A DNA stretch of 32,056 nucleotides from the NCBI GenBank assembly GCA_041393495.1, contig JAWKKA010000022.1, positions 1 to 32,056 on the forward strand. The letters are read 5' to 3'. Below the pieces are notes generated by a model, which saw nothing but the letters and a program-made list of their open reading frames with translations, was not told where the DNA came from and did not search any database. A program made the position numbers and the translations under genes. Positions 6,796 to 14,180 of this stretch are shown here, piece by piece. Source of the DNA: RHKX01 sp041393495 (GTDB lineage: Bacteria; Actinomycetota; Thermoleophilia; Solirubrobacterales; 70-9). How positions within the stretch are numbered: the stretch's first letter is position 1; each line of letters begins with the position of its first letter.

Positions 6796-8021
6796 GGCGC
6801 CGCGGCCGGGCGGCCTGCGGCGTCGTCATCGTCGGCGGCGGGCTCGCGGCTCAGCGTTGCGCCGAGACGCTCCGCAGGCGTGGTTACGAGGCCCCGGTGC
6901 GGATCGTCTGCGCCGAAGCCGAGGCACCCTACGACCGTCCGCCACTCTCCAAGGACGTGGCTGCCGGGGCCGCGGACAGCGCCGCGGTCCGCTTCCAAGA
7001 CGCCGGCTGGTACGCCGACAACGGGGTCGAGCTGCTGCTCGACCGTACGGCGACCGGCCTCGACGCCACGGCGCGCCGTCTCGAGCTCGGCGACGGCGGC
7101 TCGCTCGGCTACGACGAGCTCGTGATCGCGACCGGCGCCGCGCCGCGCGCGCTGCCGGTCCTCGCCGGCTACGAGAACGCGTTCCCGCTGCGGACCCTCG
7201 GCGATGCCCGGCGGCTTCGGGCAGAGCTATGTCCCGGATCGCACCTGGCCATCGTCGGCGCCGGCTTCATCGGCCAGGAGGTGGCGGCGACCGCTCGCGG
7301 CCGCGGGGTCGAGGTGACGCTCATCGAGGCGCTCGAGCTGCCGCTCGCCGGCATCCTCGGAGCCGAGGTCGGCCGCTGGATCGTCAACCTCCATCGCGAC
7401 GAGGGGGTGCGGGTCCTGACCGGTGCGAGGCTCGAGTCGGCGCGCGGCAACGGACGCGTCGAGGAGCTTCGTCTCGACGGCGGCGTGACGCTCGGCTGCG
7501 ACGCGGTCGTCGTCGGCATCGGCGTCGCTCCGGCCGCGTCATGGGTCGCCGACAGCGGTCTCGATCCGGCCGGGATCGCGATCGACGCATCCGGCCGGAC
7601 GAAGGTGTCGCACGTCTACGCTGCCGGCGACGTCTCGCGCCCCTTCGATCCGCGACTCGGCGAGCACGTCCGCACCGAGCACTGGGACGCGGCGAGCCGC
7701 CAGGGGGTAGCGGTCGCGACGGCGATCCTCGGCGGGGAACCGCGACCGGTGGCGCTGCCGAGCTTCTGGAGCGACCAGTACGGGATCCGGGTCCAGTACG
7801 TCGGCCACGCCGCGGGAGCCGACGAGACGTGGGTCTCCGGCGATCCCGACGACCGCGACTTCCATGTCCTCTACCGGCGCGGCGGCCGCCCAGTCGCGGC
7901 GCTGACCATCGATCGCCCACGCAAGCTCGCGGCATTGCGGCAGCTCATCGAGAGCGACGGCGCCGGGAACGCGGCGGCTGCCGACAGACACGAATCACCG
8001 ACCAAGGAGATGATCCGATGA
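6792..8021 (+). CDS. NAD(P)H:ferredoxin reductase, rhodocoxin-reductase type
   Basis: 409 residues from GTG 6792, which overlaps the previous stop (GTGA); the frame is open much further upstream, but only here does the FAD-binding VIVGGGLAAQ follow directly. Order: FAD Rossmann motif (about 12-20), PYDRPPLSK, ATGAAPR, NAD(P)-binding VGAGFIGQEVA (about 155-165), the second FAD motif VYAAGDVSR (about 275-283), then a C-terminal reductase domain with WSDQYG. This is the flavoprotein family that reduces small ferredoxins for P450s and oxygenases. It overlaps the ferredoxin gene by 4 nt. No P450 or oxygenase is nearby, so the partner is plausibly the membrane cytochrome upstream. Confidence 0.93.
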   Translation: MRRRGRAACGVVIVGGGLAAQRCAETLRRRGYEAPVRIVCAEAEAPYDRPPLSKDVAAGAADSAAVRFQDAGWYADNGVELLLDRTATGLDATARRLELGDGGSLGYDELVIATGAAPRALPVLAGYENAFPLRTLGDARRLRAELCPGSHLAIVGAGFIGQEVAATARGRGVEVTLIEALELPLAGILGAEVGRWIVNLHRDEGVRVLTGARLESARGNGRVEELRLDGGVTLGCDAVVVGIGVAPAASWVADSGLDPAGIAIDASGRTKVSHVYAAGDVSRPFDPRLGEHVRTEHWDAASRQGVAVATAILGGEPRPVALPSFWSDQYGIRVQYVGHAAGADETWVSGDPDDRDFHVLYRRGGRPVAALTIDRPRKLAALRQLIESDGAGNAAAADRHESPTKEMIR

Positions 8022-8224
8022 CCCTGATCGCAACCATCGACGAGGGCGCCTGCAGCGCCCATGGCGACTGCGTATCGGTCGCTCCTGGAGCATTCGCGCT
8101 CGAGGAGACCGCGGTGGTGATAGGCACGGCGACCGACGAGGAGCTGATCGCCGCCGCCGAGGCCTGCCCGGCGCTCGCGATCACTCTGACCGACGCCGAC
8201 ACCGGCGCCGTCGCGTTCCCGTAG
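8018..8224 (+). CDS. Three-cysteine ferredoxin, probably [3Fe-4S]
   Basis: 68 residues. Cys12, Cys18 and a Cys-Pro at 50-51 are the only cysteines; the middle Cys of the usual CxxCxxC is His15 (CSAHGDC). This pattern is typical of actinobacterial [3Fe-4S] ferredoxins that pair with P450 systems. The ATG overlaps the reductase stop (ATGA), and GGAG of the reductase end provides a ribosome binding site. It is the last gene of the operon and presumably shuttles electrons from the reductase; the acceptor is inferred to be within the same operon. Confidence 0.9.
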   Translation: MTLIATIDEGACSAHGDCVSVAPGAFALEETAVVIGTATDEELIAAAEACPALAITLTDADTGAVAFP

Positions 8225-8294
8225 GCGACCGGTTCGCGGACTGGGCCAGGACGCGAGGGCCCGGGCGCGGCCTGCAGCGACTGCCGGCTTGGTC

Positions 8295-8325
8295 AATCGG
8301 CACCGATCGGTCACCGAATCGGCAC
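8295..8325 (+). promoter_or_regulatory. Direct repeat AATCGGCAC spaced 22 bp, possible operator
   Basis: AATCGGCAC occurs at 8295-8303 and 8317-8325, two helical turns apart, with the palindrome CCGATCGG at 8303-8310 between them. It lies in the 170-nt gap between the ferredoxin gene and the alkyltransferase-like gene, 70 nt upstream of the latter. The rest of that gap shows nothing clear. Confidence 0.25.
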
Positions 8326-8394
8326 GAGTCGTTTCCCACGCGTGCGCCCGGCTGCGCCATGGTTGGGCTGTGAGCGACGGCAACGGAGGCGGAG

Positions 8395-8715
8395 ATGGCG
8401 GAGAAGCGAGGTGAGCGGCGTCTGACCGGCAAGGCGCGCCGGGATGCGATCGTCGCGCTGATCCGATCGGTACCGGAGGGCTTCGTGACGACCTATGGGG
8501 ACCTCTGCCCGGAAGCGCCGCGGCTGCCGGGCAGGATCCTGGCGACGACGGCGGAGAAGCTCCCCTGGCACCGGGTCGTCCGCGCTGACGGGACGTTCGC
8601 GATGGGCGAGCGGCAGCGGCGCCTGCTCCGCAAGGAGGGGATCCCGTTCACCGGCGAGCGCGTCGACATGGAGGCCGCGCACATCCCGCGCGAGGCGCTC
8701 CTCGAGAATCGCTGA
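8395..8715 (+). CDS. Alkyltransferase-like DNA repair protein (ATL)
   Basis: 106 residues, matching the DNA-binding domain of O6-methylguanine methyltransferases. The active-site motif reads LPWHRVVRADG: Trp58 of PWHR stands where methyltransferases have Cys (PCHR). This replacement defines ATL proteins, which bind O6-alkylguanine without removing it and hand it to nucleotide excision repair. VTTYGDL near 31-37 carries the conserved Tyr, and Arg48 may be the intercalating residue. The start has a GGAGGCGGAG ribosome binding site. It is a single gene, convergent with the c-di-GMP gene. Confidence 0.88.
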   Translation: MAEKRGERRLTGKARRDAIVALIRSVPEGFVTTYGDLCPEAPRLPGRILATTAEKLPWHRVVRADGTFAMGERQRRLLRKEGIPFTGERVDMEAAHIPREALLENR

Positions 8716-8740
8716 TGGCCGCCGTCAGAAATCGCCCTCT

Positions 8741-8773
8741 CGGTCCGACCTTCCGGTCAGCCGCCACGGACCG
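8741..8773. terminator. Candidate bidirectional terminator
   Basis: CGGTCCG (8741-8747) and CGGACCG (8767-8773) form a perfect 7-bp stem between two convergent genes. The rest of the spacer 8716-8858 is GC-rich without a gene. Confidence 0.3.
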
Positions 8774-8858
8774 GCGGCGCCGCGGGATCGCGGGGAGGGG
8801 GACGGTCGGGGGATCGAAACGCCGGCCCTCTTCCTGCCGGTCCGCGGTCGTCCCGCCC

Positions 8859-11558
8859 TCAGCCGTCGCCGTCGCGGGCGGCCACGACCCGCAGCAACGC
8901 CTCCACCACCTGTGGATCGAACTGCTTGCCCGCGCCTTCGCGAAGCTCGCGACGCGCCTCGTGCTCCGGCATCGCGGAGCGGTAGGGGCGGTCGGTCGTC
9001 ATCGCGTCGTAGGCGTCGCAGGCGAAGACGATCCGGGCGCCGAGCGGGATCGCCTCGCCGGCGAGTCCATCCGGATAGCCGGAGCCGTCCCAGCGCTCGT
9101 GGGCGTGGCGGACGATCGGTCGGATCGGCGCGAGGAAGTCGATCGGCGCGAGGATCCGCTCGCCGATGACGGCGTGCTGCTCGACCTCGCGGCGCTCGGC
9201 CGGCTCGAGGCCGCCGGGCTTGTTCAGCACCTCCCGGCGGACGCCGATCTTGCCGATGTCGTGAAGAGCGGCCGCGTAGCGCAGCATTCGCAGCTCCTCG
9301 CCCTCGAGCCCGAGCAGGGCACCGACCGCCACCGAGTTGTCGGCGATCGCTCGCGAGTGCTCCGCCGTATAGCTGTCCTTGGACTCGAGCGCCGCCGAGA
9401 GCGCCTCGGCGGTCCCGAGATAGGCGCGGTCGAGGCTGTCGTAGAGGCCGATCGCGTTGAGGACCGTCCCGAGCACCGAAGCAAACGCCTCCAGCAGCGA
9501 GGCATCCTCGTGATCGAAGGCCTCGGGAGCGACGTCCTCGATGTTGACGACGCCCCAGATTCCGGATGCGGTCCTGATCGGAGCCGCGAGCTCGCTGCGG
9601 ATGTCGCTGAAGCGCCCGGTCGCGCGGTAGCTGGGCTCGCGGCTGACGTCGCCGCTCAGCACCGGGCCGTCCTCGAGGAAGGCGCGTCCCATCAGCCCGG
9701 CGCCGACCGGCTGGGTCCAGCCCGGCGGCGTCGGTTGCGGCGCGCGCTCGGCGCGGAGGACGAAGCGGTCGCCGACGGCGGCAGCGATCTGCACGATCGT
9801 GCAGCCGAACGCCTTCTGAAGCTCGGCGGCGGCGCTGCCGCAGAGCGTGTCCTCGTCGAGCACGGTGGTCATCCGCGCCGGCAGCGCCAGCGCGAGGTCG
9901 AGGGCACGGCTGAACCGGCCGGCCGGCCGGCCATCGTCGTCGAGGCGGTGCGGAGAGACCGCCCCGCGGATCGCAAGGCGCAGCGGGGCGTCGAGTTCGT
10001 CGAGCGGCGCCTCGTCGAGGTCGGCGAAGATCTCGACCAGGTAGACGCCTCCTTCGGCGCCGACGGCGACGGCGATGACGGCGCGGAAGCCGTCCTGCTC
10101 GAGCAGCGCCCGCTCGGCGGGGTCGCTTTCGGGATCGTCGATGTGGGCGATCAGAGAGCCGCCGCCGGCACGGACGATCGCGTCGGTCGCCGGGTACTCG
10201 CTGAGCTCGTAGGACTCGTAGGCGAGATCGCACGGGGCAACCCGGGCTCCGGTGCGGCGGCGCTCGCGGTTGTCGCCGAGGGCGACGTCGCGGAGTCGGC
10301 GCTCGCCGTCGCCGACGTAGGAGATCGCCCAGCGCGCGAAGTCGCCGGCTGTGGTGAAGGCGGTTGCGACGACCTCGAGCCGATCGAGGGTCGAGGCCAT
10401 CGCGAGGTCGGTGTCGTAGGTCCGGGCGATCTCCTCGGCCGTTTCCCAGAAGCGCGCGCGGAAGCCGCCGGCGGGAATCGGAACCCACTCCGACTCGCTC
10501 TGCTCAGCGACCTGCGCGGCGGTGCAGACCCGGTTGCCGCCACGGTGCTTGGCCAGGTACTGGGCGGCATCGGCGGCGGCGAGCAGTTGCGAGGGCGTCG
10601 CGGTCCCGGGCAGCGCCGAAGCGATGCCGCAGGAGACCGAGAGGGGCTCGTCGGTTCCCTCGGAGAGCAGCCGCTGGGTGGCCGCGGCGAGCTCGGTGAT
10701 CGCGGGTTGGTTGGCGTCGAAGGCATCCTCGGGCCTGCTCTCGAGCAGGACGCCGAACTCGTCCCCGCCGATCCGTCCGACGAACGAGCCCGGGAAGGAG
10801 GCGGCGGCGCGGACGAGGGCGCTGCCGACGCGCCGGAGGGCGACGTCGCCGGCCGCATGACCGTTGCTGTCGTTGATCACCTTCAGGCGGTCGAGGTCGC
10901 AGAGCATGATCGCGAGGTCCGCGGCGCCCGACGCGTAGCGCTGCGAGGCCCGCTCGAGCCGCTCCTCGAAGGCGCGGCGGTTGGGAAGGCCGGTGAGCGG
11001 GTCCTCGTACGCCAGCCGCGAGACGCGCGAGAACATCTCCGATCGGCTGACGACGGCGGCGATCTGCGCGGCGATCGCCTCGAGGAAGCGGACGTCGGAG
11101 GCGCGGAAGGCGGGATCGCCGGCGGCGGTCGATGCCCAGATGCCCCCCCAGCGGCGGCCCTCGACCTCGATCGGGACGCTCATGTCGGACGTCTTGTCGA
11201 ACTGCTGGAGCAACTCGATCGCCTCCGGTCCGGACGCGGGGTTGTCGATCGAGGCGAAGTGGGGCCGGCCGTCCTCGGCCATCTCACGGAGCCGCGGGTA
11301 GGAGGCGACCTCGTAGACCTCGTTGGCCGGGAACCGTTCCTCGCCGGGGCCCAGGTCGCCGACGTTGATCAGCACGCGGTAGCGGCGCTGGTCGTCCTCG
11401 AAGCGGCTGATCGACAGCGATGCGGCGCCGACCGCGTTGCGTGCCTCGGTCGCGATCAGCTCGAGGATCGAATCGAGATCGTGGGCGGCGAGCGCCGCCG
11501 TTACGACCCGGAGCAGTGCCTCGCGTTCTTCCGTTCGCAGCGCCGTGCCCGACATCAT
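8859..11558 (-). CDS. GAF-GGDEF-GAF-HD-GYP cyclic-di-GMP synthase/phosphodiesterase
   Basis: About 899 residues from the tandem ATGs at 11558/11555; the frame is open to 11642 but the extra 28 residues look non-coding. Domains: an N-terminal GAF (about 20-175), a GGDEF diguanylate cyclase with intact GGDEF at about 264-268 and YEDPLTGLPNRR before it, a divergent central region, a second GAF (about 535-690) and a C-terminal HD-GYP phosphodiesterase with HDIGKIG, HAHERWDGSGYP and DAYDAMTTDRPYR. Both active sites look complete. No RxxD inhibition site is visible before GGDEF. The protein is soluble, so ligands of the GAF domains may set the balance between making and degrading c-di-GMP. GAF assignments are by overall pattern. 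Confidence 0.88.
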   Translation of the reverse strand: MMSGTALRTEEREALLRVVTAALAAHDLDSILELIATEARNAVGAASLSISRFEDDQRRYRVLINVGDLGPGEERFPANEVYEVASYPRLREMAEDGRPHFASIDNPASGPEAIELLQQFDKTSDMSVPIEVEGRRWGGIWASTAAGDPAFRASDVRFLEAIAAQIAAVVSRSEMFSRVSRLAYEDPLTGLPNRRAFEERLERASQRYASGAADLAIMLCDLDRLKVINDSNGHAAGDVALRRVGSALVRAAASFPGSFVGRIGGDEFGVLLESRPEDAFDANQPAITELAAATQRLLSEGTDEPLSVSCGIASALPGTATPSQLLAAADAAQYLAKHRGGNRVCTAAQVAEQSESEWVPIPAGGFRARFWETAEEIARTYDTDLAMASTLDRLEVVATAFTTAGDFARWAISYVGDGERRLRDVALGDNRERRRTGARVAPCDLAYESYELSEYPATDAIVRAGGGSLIAHIDDPESDPAERALLEQDGFRAVIAVAVGAEGGVYLVEIFADLDEAPLDELDAPLRLAIRGAVSPHRLDDDGRPAGRFSRALDLALALPARMTTVLDEDTLCGSAAAELQKAFGCTIVQIAAAVGDRFVLRAERAPQPTPPGWTQPVGAGLMGRAFLEDGPVLSGDVSREPSYRATGRFSDIRSELAAPIRTASGIWGVVNIEDVAPEAFDHEDASLLEAFASVLGTVLNAIGLYDSLDRAYLGTAEALSAALESKDSYTAEHSRAIADNSVAVGALLGLEGEELRMLRYAAALHDIGKIGVRREVLNKPGGLEPAERREVEQHAVIGERILAPIDFLAPIRPIVRHAHERWDGSGYPDGLAGEAIPLGARIVFACDAYDAMTTDRPYRSAMPEHEARRELREGAGKQFDPQVVEALLRVVAARDGDG

Positions 11559-11754
11559 CCCCCTATCGGCACCGTGATTCCCGACAGTTAGAGAGCCGGT
11601 GCCTGCTGAACGCACGCTAGCGCGCGTGCCTACGGCCCACAAGCTGCCACCCCGCGTCGTTTCGGAACCCGACGGGGTCGAGCCCGCTGTCGAGGGGGGC
11701 GCCGAGGGGTCCCGGTCGCCTGCTCGCTGCTTCGCTCGCTCGAGCCCGCCACCG

Positions 11755-12297
11755 TCAGATCACCTGGTGCAGCCGCCGCCCCATCGCCGCGCCCGAGCAC
11801 CTGAAGATCCGGCAGAGGGCCGGGAAATCGCCGCCGGTGCGCCCGTAATGGACGCGGACCAGCTCCGCCGGCATCAGCAGCGAGGCTGCAAACCAGTTCG
11901 CCTGCTCCTCGATCGGGTCGATCGGCGGGCGCCCCTCCCGCTCGTCGGGGTCGACGCTGCCGTGACGGCAGAAGAGCGACGTCTGAGAGCCCTGGTGGAG
12001 GATCCAGTGACCGAGCTCGTGGCCGATCGTGAAGCGCCGCCGCGGCGGCCACTGCCGCGCCTCCTCGGCGTTGACCCAGATCTCGCCCCGGCTCGGCAGG
12101 AGCAGCCCCGAGATCGTCTGATCCCCGCCGACCGGCGGACAGCCCGGCGCGGCCGTCATGTCCTCGACGTCGCGGACCAGCAGGCCACAGTGGCTGTCGG
12201 CGATGTCCTCGACGGGAACCGGCAGCGAGCGGCCGTCCCAGATCCAGTCGGGAACGGCGGCGAGGAGCTCTTCGGCTCGTTGGACGACCCCCTCCAT
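11755..12297 (-). CDS. ImmA/IrrE-type metallopeptidase
   Basis: 180 residues. The zinc motif HELGH is at 93-97 (FTIGHELGHWILH), and the third-ligand region EEQANWFAASLLMP at 130-143 matches the ImmA/IrrE family closely. These peptidases cut a cognate repressor, often an XRE protein encoded next door. The start ATG is 32 nt downstream of an HTH-like gene, itself overlapping a sigma-factor gene, so the three form one operon. A Cys-rich His segment (FCRHGS, 109-114) lies after the zinc motif. The downstream spacer 11559-11754 has no gene; it probably contains the promoter of the c-di-GMP gene and a weak GCACGC/GCGTGC dyad at 11612-11629. Confidence 0.88.
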   Translation of the reverse strand: MEGVVQRAEELLAAVPDWIWDGRSLPVPVEDIADSHCGLLVRDVEDMTAAPGCPPVGGDQTISGLLLPSRGEIWVNAEEARQWPPRRRFTIGHELGHWILHQGSQTSLFCRHGSVDPDEREGRPPIDPIEEQANWFAASLLMPAELVRVHYGRTGGDFPALCRIFRCSGAAMGRRLHQVI

Positions 12298-12329
12298 TGC
12301 CGCGATCGTAGCCGCGGCGACGGCGCTGC

Positions 12330-12980
12330 TCAGCCGCCGAGGAAGAGCTCGTCGATCTCGTCCCGCCCGGCCTCCGCTTCCCGCGGTGCGGCTGCCGCGC
12401 CCGGCTCGCCCGCGTCGGCGTCCTCGGCGATGAGCTCGGCATCCGGGTAGGCGGTCCGCGCGAACGCCGGCTGCGCCGGCCCGGTCCCTTCGCCGCGCCG
12501 CATGCCGGCGACCCGGAGCTGCTCGGGATCGGTGCCGAGGATCGCGGCGAGCGCCTCGATAACGCGCCGGGAGACGCCGCTTGCGGGCAGCAGCCCGTGC
12601 TCCATGCGGTTGTAGTAGCGGGCGACCTTTTCGACCCGGGGCGCGTCGGTGAACCCGAGCGCGCCGGCGAGCCGCTCGACGAGTGCGGCCCGCTTGATCC
12701 GCGCCCGGTTGCGCAGCCGCGGGAGCACCTCGGGCCAGGCGCCGGAGACGCCCTCGATCGACTCGTACACGCGCTCGACCGCGCGCTGCGCGAGCGAGCC
12801 CTCGAACGCCTTCGGGTCCCACCTGCGGGCTGGCGCGGTCATGAGGTACCTGTCGAGCTCCTCGGCAAGCTCCTGACGCTGGGCCGGTTCGACCCGCGCG
12901 AGGAGCTGCTCCGGGCGCACGGCCGCGCCGGCCTCGTAATCGGCGGCGAACTCCTCGATCAGCCGCTTGATCTCAGTCAT
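12330..12980 (-). CDS. HTH-like regulator between sigma factor and ImmA protease
   Basis: 216 residues from an ATG 8 nt inside the end of the sigma-factor gene. The N-terminal 46 residues (EIKRLIEEF...RPEQLLARV...ELAEELDRYL) resemble the short helical leader found in proteins encoded next to ECF sigma factors. Residues about 90-150 look like a divergent XRE-type helix-turn-helix, including KVARYYNRMEHG and a final helix reaching AAILGTDPEQL. The rest is Ala/Glu/Gly-rich and ends acidic (EIDELFLGG). The position suggests an anti-sigma or repressor role and a substrate of the ImmA peptidase, but no anti-sigma domain was recognised. Confidence 0.7.
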   Translation of the reverse strand: MTEIKRLIEEFAADYEAGAAVRPEQLLARVEPAQRQELAEELDRYLMTAPARRWDPKAFEGSLAQRAVERVYESIEGVSGAWPEVLPRLRNRARIKRAALVERLAGALGFTDAPRVEKVARYYNRMEHGLLPASGVSRRVIEALAAILGTDPEQLRVAGMRRGEGTGPAQPAFARTAYPDAELIAEDADAGEPGAAAAPREAEAGRDEIDELFLGG

Positions 12981-13641
12981 CGCGATCCACGCCGTCCTCC
13001 CCTGCCGCCAGCTCCTTCTCGAGGTCCACCCTGAAGCGCCTCCAGACCTGGGCGACATTGTCGACGCTGGTGCTCTCGCCGTGCTCGGCGAGCATCCGCT
13101 CGACCACCTCGGCGCCGTTCAGGTTCTCGCCGCCCATCGGCTCGGGCGCGTAGAGCATGATCATCTGTCGGTGCTTGGCGCTGCGGCGATCGAGGACCCG
13201 CTCGATCGCGTCCTCGATCTCGAGCACCGCCGTCGCGTCCTCGGTCGCGGGCTCCTCGCCCCAGATGTCCTCCTCGCCGCCGTGCTCGCCCGGCAGCGGC
13301 ACCTGATCGGGGTTGCGCTCCCGCGAGCGGTAGTGGTCGGCGATCCGCCGCCGCGCGATCGTCGAGATGAAGGCGCGGACGGAGGCGATGACCTTGCCGT
13401 CGAAGGCCGAGCGGACGAACGACTCGAGGACGGTCATGACCAGGTCCTCCCGCAGGGCGGGCGCGACCTTGGCGGCGACCCGCGCCTCGACGAGGGGTTG
13501 CAGCCGGAATGCGAGGATCTCGACGGCGCGCCTGCCGGCGTCCGGCTGGCCCGCCGCCCGGGCAGCGACGACGTAGGCGACGAGCTCCTCGTCGCTCAGC
13601 CTGTCGAGGCCCAACTCATCGAGTCGCTCGAAGTCGCTCAA
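12973..13641 (-). CDS. ECF-like RNA polymerase sigma factor
   Basis: 222 residues from a TTG start. Region 2 is recognisable around residues 60-108 (a DLVMTVLESFVRSAF helix followed by VRAFISTIARRRIADHYRSRER, the usual -10-recognition helix). Region 4 is around 140-210 (VLEIEDAIERVLDRRSAKHRQMIMLY, then a longer than usual HTH ending WRRFRVDLEKEL). A TAGGTT -10-like box lies 9 nt upstream of the TTG, suggesting a leaderless message. It overlaps the HTH-like gene. The N-terminal 30 residues (LSDEELVAYVVAAR) are normal for the family. The regulon is unknown. Confidence 0.82.
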   Translation of the reverse strand: MSDFERLDELGLDRLSDEELVAYVVAARAAGQPDAGRRAVEILAFRLQPLVEARVAAKVAPALREDLVMTVLESFVRSAFDGKVIASVRAFISTIARRRIADHYRSRERNPDQVPLPGEHGGEEDIWGEEPATEDATAVLEIEDAIERVLDRRSAKHRQMIMLYAPEPMGGENLNGAEVVERMLAEHGESTSVDNVAQVWRRFRVDLEKELAAGEDGVDRDD

Positions 13642-13650
13642 GGCACGCGG

Positions 13651-13656
13651 AACCTA
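13651..13656 (-). promoter_or_regulatory. -10-like box TAGGTT of the sigma-factor operon
   Basis: TAGGTT on the minus strand ends 9 nt before the TTG start at 13641, too close for a normal ribosome binding site. No -35 is obvious. Confidence 0.35.
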
Positions 13657-13745
13657 GCGACCCCGGAGGCGCCGGGCCTCTACGATGCGCGGTGGCCGGG
13701 AGCGATCCGGCCGAGTAACGGAAATGTGTGCTTGAGGACGAGGAC

Positions 13746-13759
13746 CACTGTTCGCAGTG
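13746..13759 (+). promoter_or_regulatory. UUCG-capped hairpin in the cold-shock 5' leader
   Basis: CACTG-TTCG-CAGTG is a 5-bp stem with the extra-stable UUCG tetraloop, 47 nt upstream of the cold-shock start codon. A possible -10 (TACGAT, 13681-13686) would give a leader of about 115 nt. Confidence 0.45.
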
Positions 13760-13786
13760 CTTTGCAATCGGGCCGCAGTGACAACG

Positions 13787-13802
13787 GCATTGGAGGCAAT
13801 GC
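13787..13802 (+). promoter_or_regulatory. Hairpin presenting the cold-shock ribosome binding site in its loop
   Basis: GCATTG (13787-13792) and CAATGC (13797-13802) are perfectly complementary and enclose GAGG, so the Shine-Dalgarno GGAGG (13792-13796) lies in and next to a tetraloop just 9 nt before the ATG. An upstream GCAAT (13764-13768) could compete by pairing with ATTG. This is a candidate temperature-responsive translation control element. Confidence 0.5.
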
Positions 13803-13805
13803 GAA

Positions 13806-14006
13806 ATGGCAAGTGGAACCGTCAAGTGGTTCAACGGCGAGAAGGGCTACGGCTTCATCGCCCCTGACGAGGGTGGCGACAAGGACGCCTTCGTACACAT
13901 CAGCAACATCGTCGGTGGCGTTCGCATCGACGAGGGCGACCGGGTCAACTTCGACATGGAGGACTCCGCCAAGGGCCCGCAGGCGGTCAACGTCACCAAG
14001 GCGTAG
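13806..14006 (+). CDS. cspA: Cold-shock domain protein
   Basis: 66 residues, the standard length of a single cold-shock domain. RNP1 (KGYGFI, 14-19) and an RNP2 variant (AFVHI) are present, and the start TVKWFNGEKGYG is canonical. It binds single-stranded nucleic acid and melts RNA structure. Monocistronic: a leader with two hairpins precedes it and two strong hairpins follow it (14023-14071). The symbol denotes the family. Confidence 0.97.
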   Translation: MASGTVKWFNGEKGYGFIAPDEGGDKDAFVHISNIVGGVRIDEGDRVNFDMEDSAKGPQAVNVTKA

Positions 14007-14022
14007 ACCGCCCGACAAGCCT

Positions 14023-14071
14023 GCTCCCGATCCCGGGAGCCGGAGCCAGCGCCGCCCCCCGGGGCGGCGCT
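14023..14071 (+). terminator. Double-hairpin terminator of the cold-shock gene
   Basis: The first hairpin pairs GCTCCCG (14023-14029) with CGGGAGC (14034-14040). The second pairs an 11-nt arm at 14048-14058 with 14061-14071 (AGCGCCGCCCC/GGGGCGGCGCT), a perfect and very strong stem followed by TTCG. Confidence 0.7.
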
Positions 14072-14180
14072 TCGCGTTGGCAGGGCAACCGACCGCGACT
14101 GCCGCGCGCCGACACACGCCGGCGCGATCGGCCCACCGGGCGGGCCCGCGATCGGCGCGGTCCGGCCGGCCGTCGCCGTG

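Noticed and set aside
8715..11591. A 958-codon open frame on the plus strand
   Set aside because: It lies opposite the GAF/GGDEF/HD-GYP gene, has biased Arg/Gly/Glu/Ala composition with no motif, and arises from high GC content.
11559..11642. Extended N-terminus for the c-di-GMP gene
   Set aside because: The extra 28 residues have no domain character and the tandem ATGs follow an AGGGGG.
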